Assembly: GCA_009746045.1 (NCBI GenBank)
Contig: RPFO01000692.1
Coordinates: 1-64,000 of the forward strand
Length of the DNA: 64,000 nucleotides
Origin: Mesostigma viride
Lineage: Eukaryota > Streptophyta > Mesostigmatophyceae > Mesostigmatales > Mesostigmataceae
Reading direction: 5' to 3'
Under the pieces are notes generated by a model, which worked only from the letters and a program-made list of their open reading frames with translations, did no database searches and was not told the DNA's origin. Within the stretch, counting starts at the first letter, position 1; every line of letters starts with the position of its first letter. The position numbers were made by a program, and so were the translations under genes. Below are positions 1 through 7,708 of the stretch, one piece after another.

Positions 1-32
1 ACTTAAAACAGCAAGTTGAGGAGAGGGAAAAG

Positions 33-515
33 GTGGCTAAGGAGATGGAGATGCTGGCTGCTAATGAGTATATATGGGGATTGAAGAGCATGCTCTACTT
101 TTCGAACGAACGTACCAATCGCGGTTTTCGTGATTGGCTGACGCCGTCGTACTTGGAGAGTCTTCCTCTGGATGCCGCCGAATTTGGACTGGCGCTGTGG
201 CTGTTGGACAGAGGGGAGACGTCTACTGATGTGACGTCTGAGGTTTAAGGCTTCTGGAGGACAGGAATAGAGGGGTTGAGAACCTCGTGGCCGAAATTGT
301 CATACAAAAATTTACACAGAAAGCTAAAGCTAGTGGGGAATGGGACGAATGGGAAGATGGATCCGAAATCCTTCGCTTTTGCGGGGATGAGAATGAGGTG
401 GAACTTGATTTCTATATCAGGGATTTGGCAAGGGTGGGGAGTTGGGCCGATTTTGCCCAGAATTGACGAGAAGCCTCTTTTCTTGTCCGATTGGAGGGAT
501 ACCTATTTCGATTAG
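33..515 (+). pseudogene. Broken paralogue of the MYND gene's N-terminal domain
   Basis: Two open stretches in different frames (33-248 and, in a second frame, about 255-464) look like one disrupted gene whose 5' end lies outside the window. The second stretch reads NRGVEN... then ...EWDEWED... then ...LDFYIRDL, which parallels the neighbouring gene at 691-1481 (LNRDVEF..., WDQWEKDQW, and FHF-YIREF after its frame break). I infer a tandem duplicate that has lost its reading frame and its MYND finger. The family of the shared domain is not recognised. The rest, to 580, is AT-rich and ends in the first palindrome of the window. Confidence 0.4.
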
Positions 516-608
516 GAGTTTTGTGGATGATGTATCAATAATTTTAATCTTCAATTTTGCTATATGAGGCCGTCATCAATCGTTGACTTTGGGTGTGATT
601 TTCTTGCG

Positions 609-622
609 CCAACGGCCGTTGG
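609..622. promoter_or_regulatory. CCAACGGCCGTTGG palindrome upstream of MYND gene
   Basis: Perfect 14 bp palindrome about 70 bp upstream of the chosen ATG at 691, preceded by the usual gtgtgattttcttgcg context. Each strand carries CCAACGG, which matches the core of the plant M-phase-specific activator (MSA) site bound by R1R2R3-Myb proteins. The regulatory role is inference. Confidence 0.5.
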
Positions 623-690
623 GATGGAGAAATGTCAAAAGGGGGGTTGAAAATATTACTTACGTATTACGCACGTGCCGCAGGGGAGGG

Positions 691-1481
691 ATGGCGGAGA
701 CGGGCGAGCTGGAATCTTCGACCCGCGCTGCGATTGCCTGCGTGGCAGCAAACGTACTTAACCGGGCTCGCGAGATCCACGGATGGGTACGGCAGCACGA
801 GAAGCGCCTGGGTCGCCAGTTTGCGGTTTTGGTCGTGTATGACTCGTTCGCCTCAGTAGGACGACAGATTAAGCTCCAGTTGCTGGACATGTACTTCGCC
901 TTGGCTGGCGGATTCTACAAGCCCACGCCGGCGGATCGGGTTCCACTCAATCGAGACGTCGAGTTTCGACTTTTGGTGTCGTATGTCGGAAAGGTTGGGT
1001 GGGACCAGTGGGAGAAAGACCAGTGGGGGAAATTTCCAGACGCGAGTGAGGCGCAGCCGAGATTGACCGTATCGGCGAGAGTAGAGGGGGGGGGGTTTGA
1101 AGGTTTCCATTTTACATTCGGGAATTCCGAGTCCGTGAAATTGACGTTTTCACGGATGATCGTTCTCCCGGGGTGGGAGGGCCGATGCTGGGCTCGCTTC
1201 CAAAGTGTTGCTCGAATCAGGCGTGCTCTGTGATGGAGGGTGTCCACCGCAAGTGCGGGGGTTGTCGAGACGTCCGGTATTGTGCTGCCGAATGCCAGCG
1301 TGCGGACTGGGAGGAACACAAGAAGTGGTGTAACAAGTATCGTGAGGCGAGAAAGTCTCTCAGCACTATGCACGGCGACGTTACAGACAGCTGGTCTGGT
1401 GTCAATTTGGCCGGACTTGTAATTCGGATGGGGGGTGAAGTGCATTTCAAGTTCAAAGGTGAAATGTTCAAGGTTTTTTGA
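691..1481 (+). CDS. MYND-type zinc-finger protein (frameshifted in this sequence)
   Basis: The ATG at 691 opens a frame to 1233. A second frame continues to 1481 and encodes a clear MYND finger: CC-x3-AC ... KCGGCRDVRYC, then AAECQRADWEEHKKWC, with the usual Cys pairs and the terminal H-x3-C. MYND fingers bind proline-rich partners and commonly sit in transcription or chromatin factors. The two frames can be joined near the TTTT run at about 1110-1114: one extra T turns CAT TTT ACA into CAT TTT TAC, giving FHFYIREFR, which matches the damaged paralogue at 33-515. The upstream 140 residues have no family I recognise. A homopolymer consensus error or true decay would explain the shift equally well. 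Confidence 0.6.
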
Positions 1482-1496
1482 GGGGACTAAATCGTA

Positions 1497-1865
1497 CCCC
1501 AGGGCGATTTGTGAGGCGATGTCCGCGCTGGGGGAACAGTACCCCTGTTCGACTGCGTGAGGGGAATGGATTCTGCGACTGAAGAAATTTTGGGTGTGAT
1601 TTTCTTGCGCCAACGGCCGTTGGAACTTGCAAATTAGGGTTTGATTTTCTTTGCAACCGGAAGTAGGGTGTGGTTTGCCACGTGGCACCATGGATGTAAT
1701 TAATAAATGCATAATAAAACATTTTTCGTGCGCCAACGGCCGTTGGAGACTGAAAACTAGTGTGTGATTTGTGCGCGTAATAAATCTTAAAATTCTTGTT
1801 GTTTTTTCAAGCCAACGGCCGTTGACGGTGAGAAATGTATATCAAACGGTGTCGGTGGGTTGCAG
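1497..1865 (+). repeat. Diverged copy of the gene-end and leader block at 2408-2784
   Basis: This stretch aligns with 2408-2784: the end of a coding region (gaggcgatgtccgcgctggg), a tgggtgtgattttctt palindrome, a GCCACGTGGCACyATGGATG segment, a second palindrome, aataaat, and a third palindrome followed by GTGAGAAATG and GCAG-ATG. Here the coding part is broken, so a truncated duplicate gene end lies between the MYND gene and the next gene. Confidence 0.6.
1610..1824. promoter_or_regulatory. Three palindromes between genes (1610, 1733, 1812)
   Basis: CCAACGGCCGTTGG occurs at 1610-1623 and 1733-1746, and as CCAACGGCCGTTGa at 1812-1824. The last lies about 42 bp before the ATG at 1866, in a leader that starts GACGGTGAG and ends TTGCAG-ATG. 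Confidence 0.5.
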
Positions 1866-2483
1866 ATGACGTTCTACAGGACGGAGGGGGGCGAGTGGAT
1901 CAACTTGGAAGACAGGCTTCTGGGAGTGGTTAAGAGCGCGCTCAGGCTTCTGCCGGACATTAAGCTGGATTTTAAGCCCAAGGAGGGTGAAAGGTCTCTT
2001 TTGAAACCGGATGTCGCGAAGGCCGCGGCTCTTGTTTTCAATATCGAGGGTCGGGGACTCCCAAACCCGACCGTAGAGCCATTTGAGGAGGTGCTTGTGA
2101 GGTGTGGTGCTATAAGGCCCTATGATCCATCAATACCCAGCCCAATTTGTTTTCAGTCGATCGATGCTGATGGTAATGAAAGTTGGATACAGATGACGCG
2201 GCCATATGATAGGGGAGAAGGGTTTAAGGGTTTAGGGGAGGTGGGACGGTTCGAATGGGTCATCTTGAAGGACGGCAAGTACTTCAAGCATCACACTGAC
2301 CTGATCATCGACCGGCTGTTCGTGTCTGCTGGAGATTGCATGTTCTGGTTGAGGGAATACGTGCATGAGTGGGGACCCGACGGTGTTGACGAGTTTGAGA
2401 AAGCGGTTCGTGAGGTGATGTCCGCGCTGGGGCAGGAGTACAAGTTCGAGTGCGTGACTGACGCGAATCGATTATGCGACTGA
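1866..2483 (+). CDS. Hypothetical protein, 205 aa
   Basis: An intact frame from ATG 1866 (preceded by ttgcag) to 2483. The product is a soluble acidic protein with no signal peptide or membrane segment. I do not recognise the family. The C-terminus (EVMSALGQEYKFECV...NRLCD) resembles the end of the next gene (...VVLASALVERARNACD), and a relic of the same end lies at 1497-1580, so it belongs to a local gene family with related tails. Residues 95-150 are rich in aromatic and charged residues (WIQM, RFEWVILKDGKYF). It is flanked on both sides by the CCAACGGCCGTTGG palindrome. No catalytic motif is visible. Confidence 0.55.
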   Translation: MTFYRTEGGEWINLEDRLLGVVKSALRLLPDIKLDFKPKEGERSLLKPDVAKAAALVFNIEGRGLPNPTVEPFEEVLVRCGAIRPYDPSIPSPICFQSIDADGNESWIQMTRPYDRGEGFKGLGEVGRFEWVILKDGKYFKHHTDLIIDRLFVSAGDCMFWLREYVHEWGPDGVDEFEKAVREVMSALGQEYKFECVTDANRLCD

Positions 2484-2508
2484 AGTGTTGGGTGTGATTT
2501 TCTTTGCG

Positions 2509-2744
2509 CCAACGGCCGTTGGAACCTGCAAATTAGGGTTTGATTTTCTTTGCGCCAACGGCCGTTGGCAGCTGGAAAGTTGGGTGTGATTCGCCACGTG
2601 GCACTATGGATGTAATCAATAAATGCATAATAAAAATTTTTTTCGTGCATTTTTCGTGCGCCAACGGCCGTTGGAGGCTGGAAAATGGTGTGATTTTCGT
2701 GCGAGTAATAAATCATTCTTGTTGTTTCAAGCCAACGGCCGTTG
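2509..2744. promoter_or_regulatory. Four palindromes between two genes (2509, 2555, 2661, 2732)
   Basis: CCAACGGCCGTTGG at 2509-2522, 2555-2568 and 2661-2674, plus CCAACGGCCGTTGa at 2732-2744. The first follows the stop codon at 2483 by 25 bp. The last sits 40 bp before ATG 2785 in a leader nearly identical to that of the preceding gene. Confidence 0.5.
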
Positions 2745-2784
2745 ACGGTGAGAAATGTGTATCAAACGGTGTTGGTGGTCGCAG

Positions 2785-3566
2785 ATGGCGGTCAAATGCA
2801 CGGTTGCGTGGTGCCAGGAAGCGAGAGCAGGAGGGGATGACTTGTGCGTGCGTCATGTCAGCGTGCGAACGGGAATGGCAGGGAGGGTGAAGGATTTGTT
2901 TGCAAAAAAGGGGGGTGTATCGCCCGGGATTGCCAGCTTCCATTCGGGACGGATTGCATGCCTTTTTGTGATGGACACGCCAAGTTGTCAGGGGAGATGC
3001 AAGAGGTGATCAAAGGAGGCTTGTTGTTTGTGCATGGCGAGTCCAGTGCTGGTGAAGGACCTCTTGTCCTGAGTTTTGAGGTGGACAGTGCTGGAAGTCT
3101 GGAAAGAATGGCGGTCAGGTCGCGGGAATGGATGTTGAATCACCCTGACTTTGACTCGTATGCCTACTGCCAAGGTTTCGGGGACGCCGTTTTTACATGG
3201 ATGCTGTGCTCGGAGGATGACGTGCATGCGATTGTTTCGCATGACGACTTGGATATCGCAGGCGCCATGGGCGCAGACCTGTTGTTGTATTTCATGATTG
3301 GATGGGGTTGCGGATTTTTGGAAGGTGATTGGTGGGTCCCGCACCTCGCAAGGCTTACTTTTGCGGTCGGCGAATTGCCTGTACCTGTTGAAGTCTCAAA
3401 AACTCGTGTGGAGATGGCTGCCGTTCTGGCATCGGGGGTTAAGCGCCAAGCCCGATTTGCCATGACCGTTGTTGCTGATGCTGAGGGGGAGGAAATTGAA
3501 AAGGTCGTGGAAAGGGTCGTCCTGGCCTCTGCTTTGGTGGAGAGAGCAAGGAATGCATGCGACTAG
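2785..3566 (+). CDS. Two-zinc-knuckle protein (frameshift at A6G6)
   Basis: ATG 2785 follows GTCGCAG. The first frame gives MAVKC-x4-C...LCVRH, a C-x4-C-x10-C-x2-H knuckle. The downstream frame gives GGC-x4-C...FCDGH, a second knuckle, then about 200 residues ending NACD. The switch falls at AAAAAAGGGGGG (2904-2915), where a one-base change joins the frames. The same two-knuckle layout occurs in the genes at 4974 and, with one knuckle seen, at 4176. Knuckles of the form C..C....LC..H are found at the N-terminus of many nucleic-acid binding proteins and HNH nucleases, but no HNH motif is visible here. The C-terminal half is aromatic-rich (WGCGFLEGDWW) and unassigned. Confidence 0.5.
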
Positions 3567-3579
3567 GTGTTTTTGGTCG

Positions 3580-3593
3580 CCAACGGCCGTTGG
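3580..3593. promoter_or_regulatory. Palindrome after the zinc-knuckle gene
   Basis: CCAACGGCCGTTGG begins 14 bp after the stop codon at 3566 and lies about 85 bp upstream of the next open frame. Its position fits either a 3' end signal of the first gene or a promoter site of the second. Confidence 0.45.
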
Positions 3594-3675
3594 ACTTGCA
3601 AAATGTCCTGTGAGCTGAGTCCGTTTCTTAACTTGCCATGGACGTCGGTTGTGCAGGGGCAGGGTGTAGGATGGA

Positions 3676-3981
3676 GTGCGGAAAAGAAGGAAAGGAAGGG
3701 GGGAGACTACAAAGGAAAACCTGATAGAGATTGTGGAGGCCGAACTGGAAGACCTGCCCGATCTGGTTCTCGAAGAGGACGGGCAATTGCACGCTGAACG
3801 TCTTGATGGCGTGGGCATGATGATGTCGGAGGTTGATGGGTATGGTGGAATTGCTAAAGGTGTATTGCGTAAATTGAGGCGTGAGGAGGATGTGGGGACT
3901 CCGGCTCATGTTTTGGTCAGTTTTATGAACGACAATTGGGGTCGAATGCAACCCACTAAAGATGGGGAGGATGTTGACTAG
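3676..3981 (+). CDS. Small acidic hypothetical protein
   Basis: Open frame from 3676 to 3981 encoding about 100 residues with a basic start (RKRRKGRG) and an acidic helix-prone middle (EIVEAELEDLPDLVLEEDG). There is no ATG at its start: the frame is open only back to a stop just upstream at 3668, so the true start may be spliced from near ATG 3603, or the frame may be shifted like its neighbours. No family recognised. It is followed by AATAAAG at about 4014. It belongs to the same palindrome-flanked cluster. Confidence 0.35.
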   Translation: MRKRRKGRGETTKENLIEIVEAELEDLPDLVLEEDGQLHAERLDGVGMMMSEVDGYGGIAKGVLRKLRREEDVGTPAHVLVSFMNDNWGRMQPTKDGEDVD

Positions 3982-4073
3982 AATGTGATTTTAGGATGAA
4001 TGTAAATTTATTTAATAAAGAAGAATCATTTGGAAAAAATCGCCTGATGGTGTCAAGTTTTGTGCGTCTAAGG

Positions 4074-4121
4074 CCAACGGCCGTTGGGATGTGTGGAATT
4101 TAACAGGGCCAACGGCCGTTG
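4074..4121. promoter_or_regulatory. Palindrome pair before zinc-knuckle gene
   Basis: CCAACGGCCGTTGG at 4074-4087 and CCAACGGCCGTTGa at 4109-4121, centred 35 bp apart. The second is 55 bp upstream of ATG 4176. Confidence 0.5.
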
Positions 4122-4175
4122 ACCCTGCTGAATGCGTGCGTTTGCGGGTGGTGTAAAAAATATCGATGTGCACAG

Positions 4176-4741
4176 ATGGACCCCATTCGATGCGAACATC
4201 CGGATTGTCAATGGGAAGGAATGCCGACGGACAGCGAGTGGTTCTGTCCCAAGCATTCTGACGTATGGGGGGCGTTGTTTGCCGAAATCGAGAGCGGGCT
4301 GATGACGATTGACCGTCACATCGTGACGAAAAAGTGGAAGCCTTGGCCCAACAACATGGTTTTGGTCTTGTACTATGTTGACAAGAAGCCTCGATTCATG
4401 CTGCGTGATGCAGAGTGGGTGATAGAGGAGGTGGGACAGATGCGACCTGGAGAGGGGATAGGCGGAGAGGACAAGCCGCCAAGGCATGTGTGGGCTTACA
4501 TGGGAGACCATCCCGACTGTCCAACGGCCAAAGTGTGGCATGATATGGGAAGGGACCTGGCCACGGAGTCCGCGTATGAGTGCGCGCGACTCGTGACAGC
4601 GCTCTTGAAGGGGGAGGTGAAAGACCTGATGCGCAAGGGGGGTTGGTAGAGCAGATTAGACAGCAGATTAGACGTGTGTGTGATTTTGATGAGGAGATTG
4701 ATGAGAAGCCGGCAAAGAGGGGCAGGATGGACAGAATTGCT
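4176..4741 (+). CDS. Zinc-knuckle protein with basic nuclear-type tail
   Basis: ATG 4176 follows GCACAG. Residues 1-30 hold RC-x4-C...FCPKH, the same knuckle type as the genes at 2785 and 4974. A C-terminal region with alternating hydrophobic and charged residues follows. The first frame stops at 4649 after RKGGW, but at the GGGGGG run (about 4636) a one-base change continues as LVEQIRQQIRR...EKPAKRGRMDRIAQ and stops at 4741. That adds a basic cluster resembling a nuclear localisation signal. I favour the longer product because the extension has coding character. DNA binding is inference; no enzyme motif is present. Confidence 0.45.
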
Positions 4742-4973
4742 CAGTAAGAAAGAGAGGGAGAAAATATGATTTGATTAATCTGATGCGTGTAATTGAAACT
4801 AATTTATTTTGTCTCATAAAACTTCTTTGAACGGACCTTCTTTGAACCAACAATTATTGCACAAAAAGACTAGATTGAGAATTGTGTGAGAAAGACGCCA
4901 GAGGGGGTTCTGACGGTGCTCATTGCCCCTGTTATACAATGGCTGCTGTATGGGACTCATGGCAATTGCGCAG
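4742..4973. other. Intergenic AT-rich spacer and leader
   Basis: No gene seen. It lacks the perfect palindrome found in the other spacers of this cluster. The leader before ATG 4974 again runs from GACGGTG (4912) to GCGCAG-ATG, like the leaders of the genes at 1866 and 2785. Confidence 0.35.
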
Positions 4974-5808
4974 ATGGCAACGAAATGCAAAATCTGTACG
5001 GAGCCCGTAAGGGTCGAGGGACTGTGCGCGGAACATTACAAGTTCCTACAAGCGCACGACCTCGAGTACCAACATGCCAAGGATCCATACGGGGGGTGTG
5101 GATTTCTTAGATGTGATAGACCACTGGAGGGATTGGATGTGTATTGCAAGACACATCTACCTTTTGCCGAGAAGTTGGAGGACGTGTGCGCTCGTGGGAT
5201 CGCATACGTAGCAAGTTTGCAGATGTTGATGGGGAAGACCGGAATGACACGTCGGTCCTCCACTTGACGGCAACGCACACTGGGGAACGGAAAGTTGAGC
5301 TGGTGCGCCTCGACAGGCAGCACTCGAGATTTTTGGAGAGGGGGACAGCGCGTACGGGTTTGCTCATGGGCTTAACGTTACCATGGGGGATTCCTTGCAG
5401 GGTGTGGCGCGTGAATGCGCGTACACCTTGATGACGAATAATGGATTTGTGGAAGCACAAAGACTGCACAAGGATATTTTGGAGGCTCTTCTTGCCGCAG
5501 AGCCGGTGGGACTGCCGACGCTCCCGAGGCCTGAGGAGCGGGACCGTTTGATCAGGATGGTGGTGAAGGCGGATATAGATGCAGATGTGGAGGCCGCAAA
5601 GGCGAAGGCAGAGGAAGCGCGTCGTGCAAAGGAGGAATCGGATCAAGAACTGTTGGAGAAGATGCAGAGCTCCAACAAAATTTTGCATCGTTTGGGGATG
5701 GCGGACGTCGTTATGAATGCGAGTCCGGGAAGGGGAAGAAACAAAAGAGGAAAAGATAATAATGGGAATGGTCGCCCACTGTTCTTGTCACAGAAATGCT
5801 TTTGTTAA
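4974..5808 (+). CDS. Two-zinc-knuckle, coiled-coil protein (frames broken)
   Basis: ATG 4974 gives MATKC-x2-C...LCAEH and GGC-x4-C...YCKTH, two knuckles in about 75 residues, the same plan as the gene at 2785. The first frame stops at 5267. The sequence continues in a second frame (about 5210-5431) and a third (5344-5808). The third holds SAYGFAHGLN..., which parallels SYAYCQGFGD in the gene at 2785, then a Lys/Glu/Ala-rich coiled coil (about 5571-5660) and a basic tail (GRGRNKRGK). Two frame breaks mean either a pseudogene or unresolved introns and indels. Function unknown; nucleic-acid binding is a reasonable guess from the knuckles and basic tail. Confidence 0.45.
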
Positions 5809-5995
5809 TGCTGGCGAACTTGGGACGGTCGTCCGTATTTCAACATTTCCTTGCCTTTAAAATTGATTGATGGGTAAATAATAATACTGAGCAAGCCTTA
5901 CATTTTATGTGTCTGTCGTCATACAATTTCGTTATTGTTTCAACCCTTGCAACGAGGTTTTTCTTGTCCCATGCATGCAAGTCTCAACCTTGGTG

Positions 5996-6425
5996 TCATG
6001 GAACTGCTTGTCTTTGCATATTACAACCCATTAATGCTCGGTTTGCATCATCATGTTCCACCAAGGGAATAAATGAAGTAGCTATTGAAGCTTGCGTTAG
6101 AGAAATCCCCAAATAATCGACTTCTTCTGCTTTACTACTAAATTCTGGTTTATATCGCACAGGAACATAATTATTTTCAACACTAGAGTAACAAGAAAGT
6201 AATAAATATTCTGGGGCGAATTTAAATTGATCTTGTTGATCTGGAGGTATAAAAATAGGTATTTCACTTTTAATTACTTGATTTTTTTGTAATGTATAAA
6301 AAGGACAGGAAAACATATTCATTTACTTTACTATGCGTAGCTAAAGATCCAATTAAACCGGTATTAGGCCCTTCTGGCGTTTGTATAGGACCATAATGAC
6401 TAGGTATGTATATCATGTAACGTGC
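5996..6425 (-). pseudogene. rpoB: Nuclear fragment of plastid rpoB (NUPT)
   Basis: Reading the minus strand, 6425 to 5996 encodes a continuous piece of a bacterial/plastid-type RNA polymerase beta subunit: [18 protein letters not shown], then THSKVNEY, then PFYTLQ..., and the very conserved [20 protein letters not shown] end. Three residues usual between SHYG and PIQTPEG are missing, and a one-base frameshift lies near 6320 between NEYVFL and CPFY, so it cannot be functional. The AT-rich composition contrasts with the surroundings. Downstream of QRQAVP and upstream of about 6425 the homology ends. It is most simply plastid DNA transferred to the nucleus. Confidence 0.85.
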
Positions 6426-6579
6426 GTGTTTGCAAGTTGGCCGTTGACACTCTACGACGGAGCCAATTTTCGGAAGAACCTGCCTCATTTATGAATGCAT
6501 CGACTGTGTGCATAAATTGTGATCATTGAATTGAACAAAAAATTCTCTTATTGCCCCAATCATGGCTATTCTCTTAATG

Positions 6580-6925
6580 CCCTATCATGGCTATTTGTTT
6601 GTGTATGTTTTGCCCATGTTATTACATTAATGGCATGATGTTGTGGATTGCTCTATCTATGATGGTTGTTCGTTTGTGTATGCTTTGCCCATGTTGTTAC
6701 AGTAATGGCATGATGTTGTGGATTGCTAGCTCAATCTATGATGGTTGTTCGTTTGTGTATGCTTTGCCCATGTTGTTACAGTAATGGCATAATGTTGTGG
6801 ATTGCTAGCTCAATCTATGATGGTTGTTCGTTTGTGTATGCTTTGCCCATGTTGTTACAGTAATGGCATGATTTTCTGGATTGCTCAACCTATGAGGGTT
6901 GTTCGTTTGTGTATGTTTTGCGCGC
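6580..6925 (+). repeat. 79 bp tandem repeat, about four copies
   Basis: Units starting ATGATGGTTGTTCG lie at 6659, 6738 and 6817, with an ATGAGGG variant at 6892 and a diverged first unit near 6587. Spacing is 79, 79 and 75 bp. Apparent open frames here only follow the repeat. Confidence 0.85.
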
Positions 6926-6944
6926 AGATCACAATGGATTGCAC

Positions 6945-7139
6945 CATCTGCCGCAACAAGCGAAGCCCCCTTACTGGTTCCAAGATCTTATCCTACTCGA
7001 TGCCAAGCAGGCTGGCGAAGGGTATCCCAGTACGTACTTTGAAACTTGATGCCGCAAAACAACTACAACTTCGTTTTAACCCTTTAGCCGTTTTGAGTGA
7101 TATTTACAGCGGACATTACAATTTTGTTGCTACGGGATG
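6945..7139 (+). CDS. Short ORF with a C-x2-C start, possible truncated knuckle gene
   Basis: Preceded by tttgcgcgcag and starting ATGGATTGCACCATCTGC (MDCTIC), this 64-residue frame resembles the starts of the zinc-knuckle genes upstream but has lost the C..H half. It follows directly on the 79 bp repeat. It may be a truncated family member or chance; the start context is the only support. Confidence 0.25.
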
Positions 7140-7700
7140 AGAATTGAGCTTTGTAATGCTAGCAGGTGTCACCAACCAAACTGTCCGCTATTTGTAGTGG
7201 GCATTTATTGTTAGAGCTTGCAGCTGGGTCCCTGCTCCTCCACATGCAACCTTGGTGTTCATGAGCCCTTTACTAGCTTCCTTTCTGTCAGGGGGTGCTA
7301 TATTTGGCACCCATAGGACATTGCAATATGACCAATGACATGACCCCCAAGGTGGTGAATATATGTGTGTGCTTGTGTCCTATAATGGACCATAACTAAC
7401 TATTAGGTTGGTTTGTGGACATTATCATGGAAAGTGACCATTGCCCGGTTTTTATAGCGGGCAGTTGGACACGGTTTTAAGGGTTGACCTATTAGCTTTG
7501 TCAGGTGTGTGTGCTGCACCGCACCGCTTGCTAACATATTCGGCGGATTTCTTCTTTGTCGTCTGCGTGTCACAGCGTGCTTGTACGCACAACCACCCGC
7601 GTTCCCCTCCGCCGGCGCCCCGCCGCCGGGCTCTCCGCCGCCACCGGTGTTGCCCCCTCCCGCCGCGGCCCTTCCGCGCCGTCGGAAGCTGCAGCGGCAG
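7140..7700. other. No gene seen
   Basis: Mixed AT-rich then GC-rich sequence. The GC rise from about 7560 probably marks the 5' region of the spliced gene that starts near 7709. Confidence 0.3.
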
Positions 7701-7708
7701 CACAGCAA

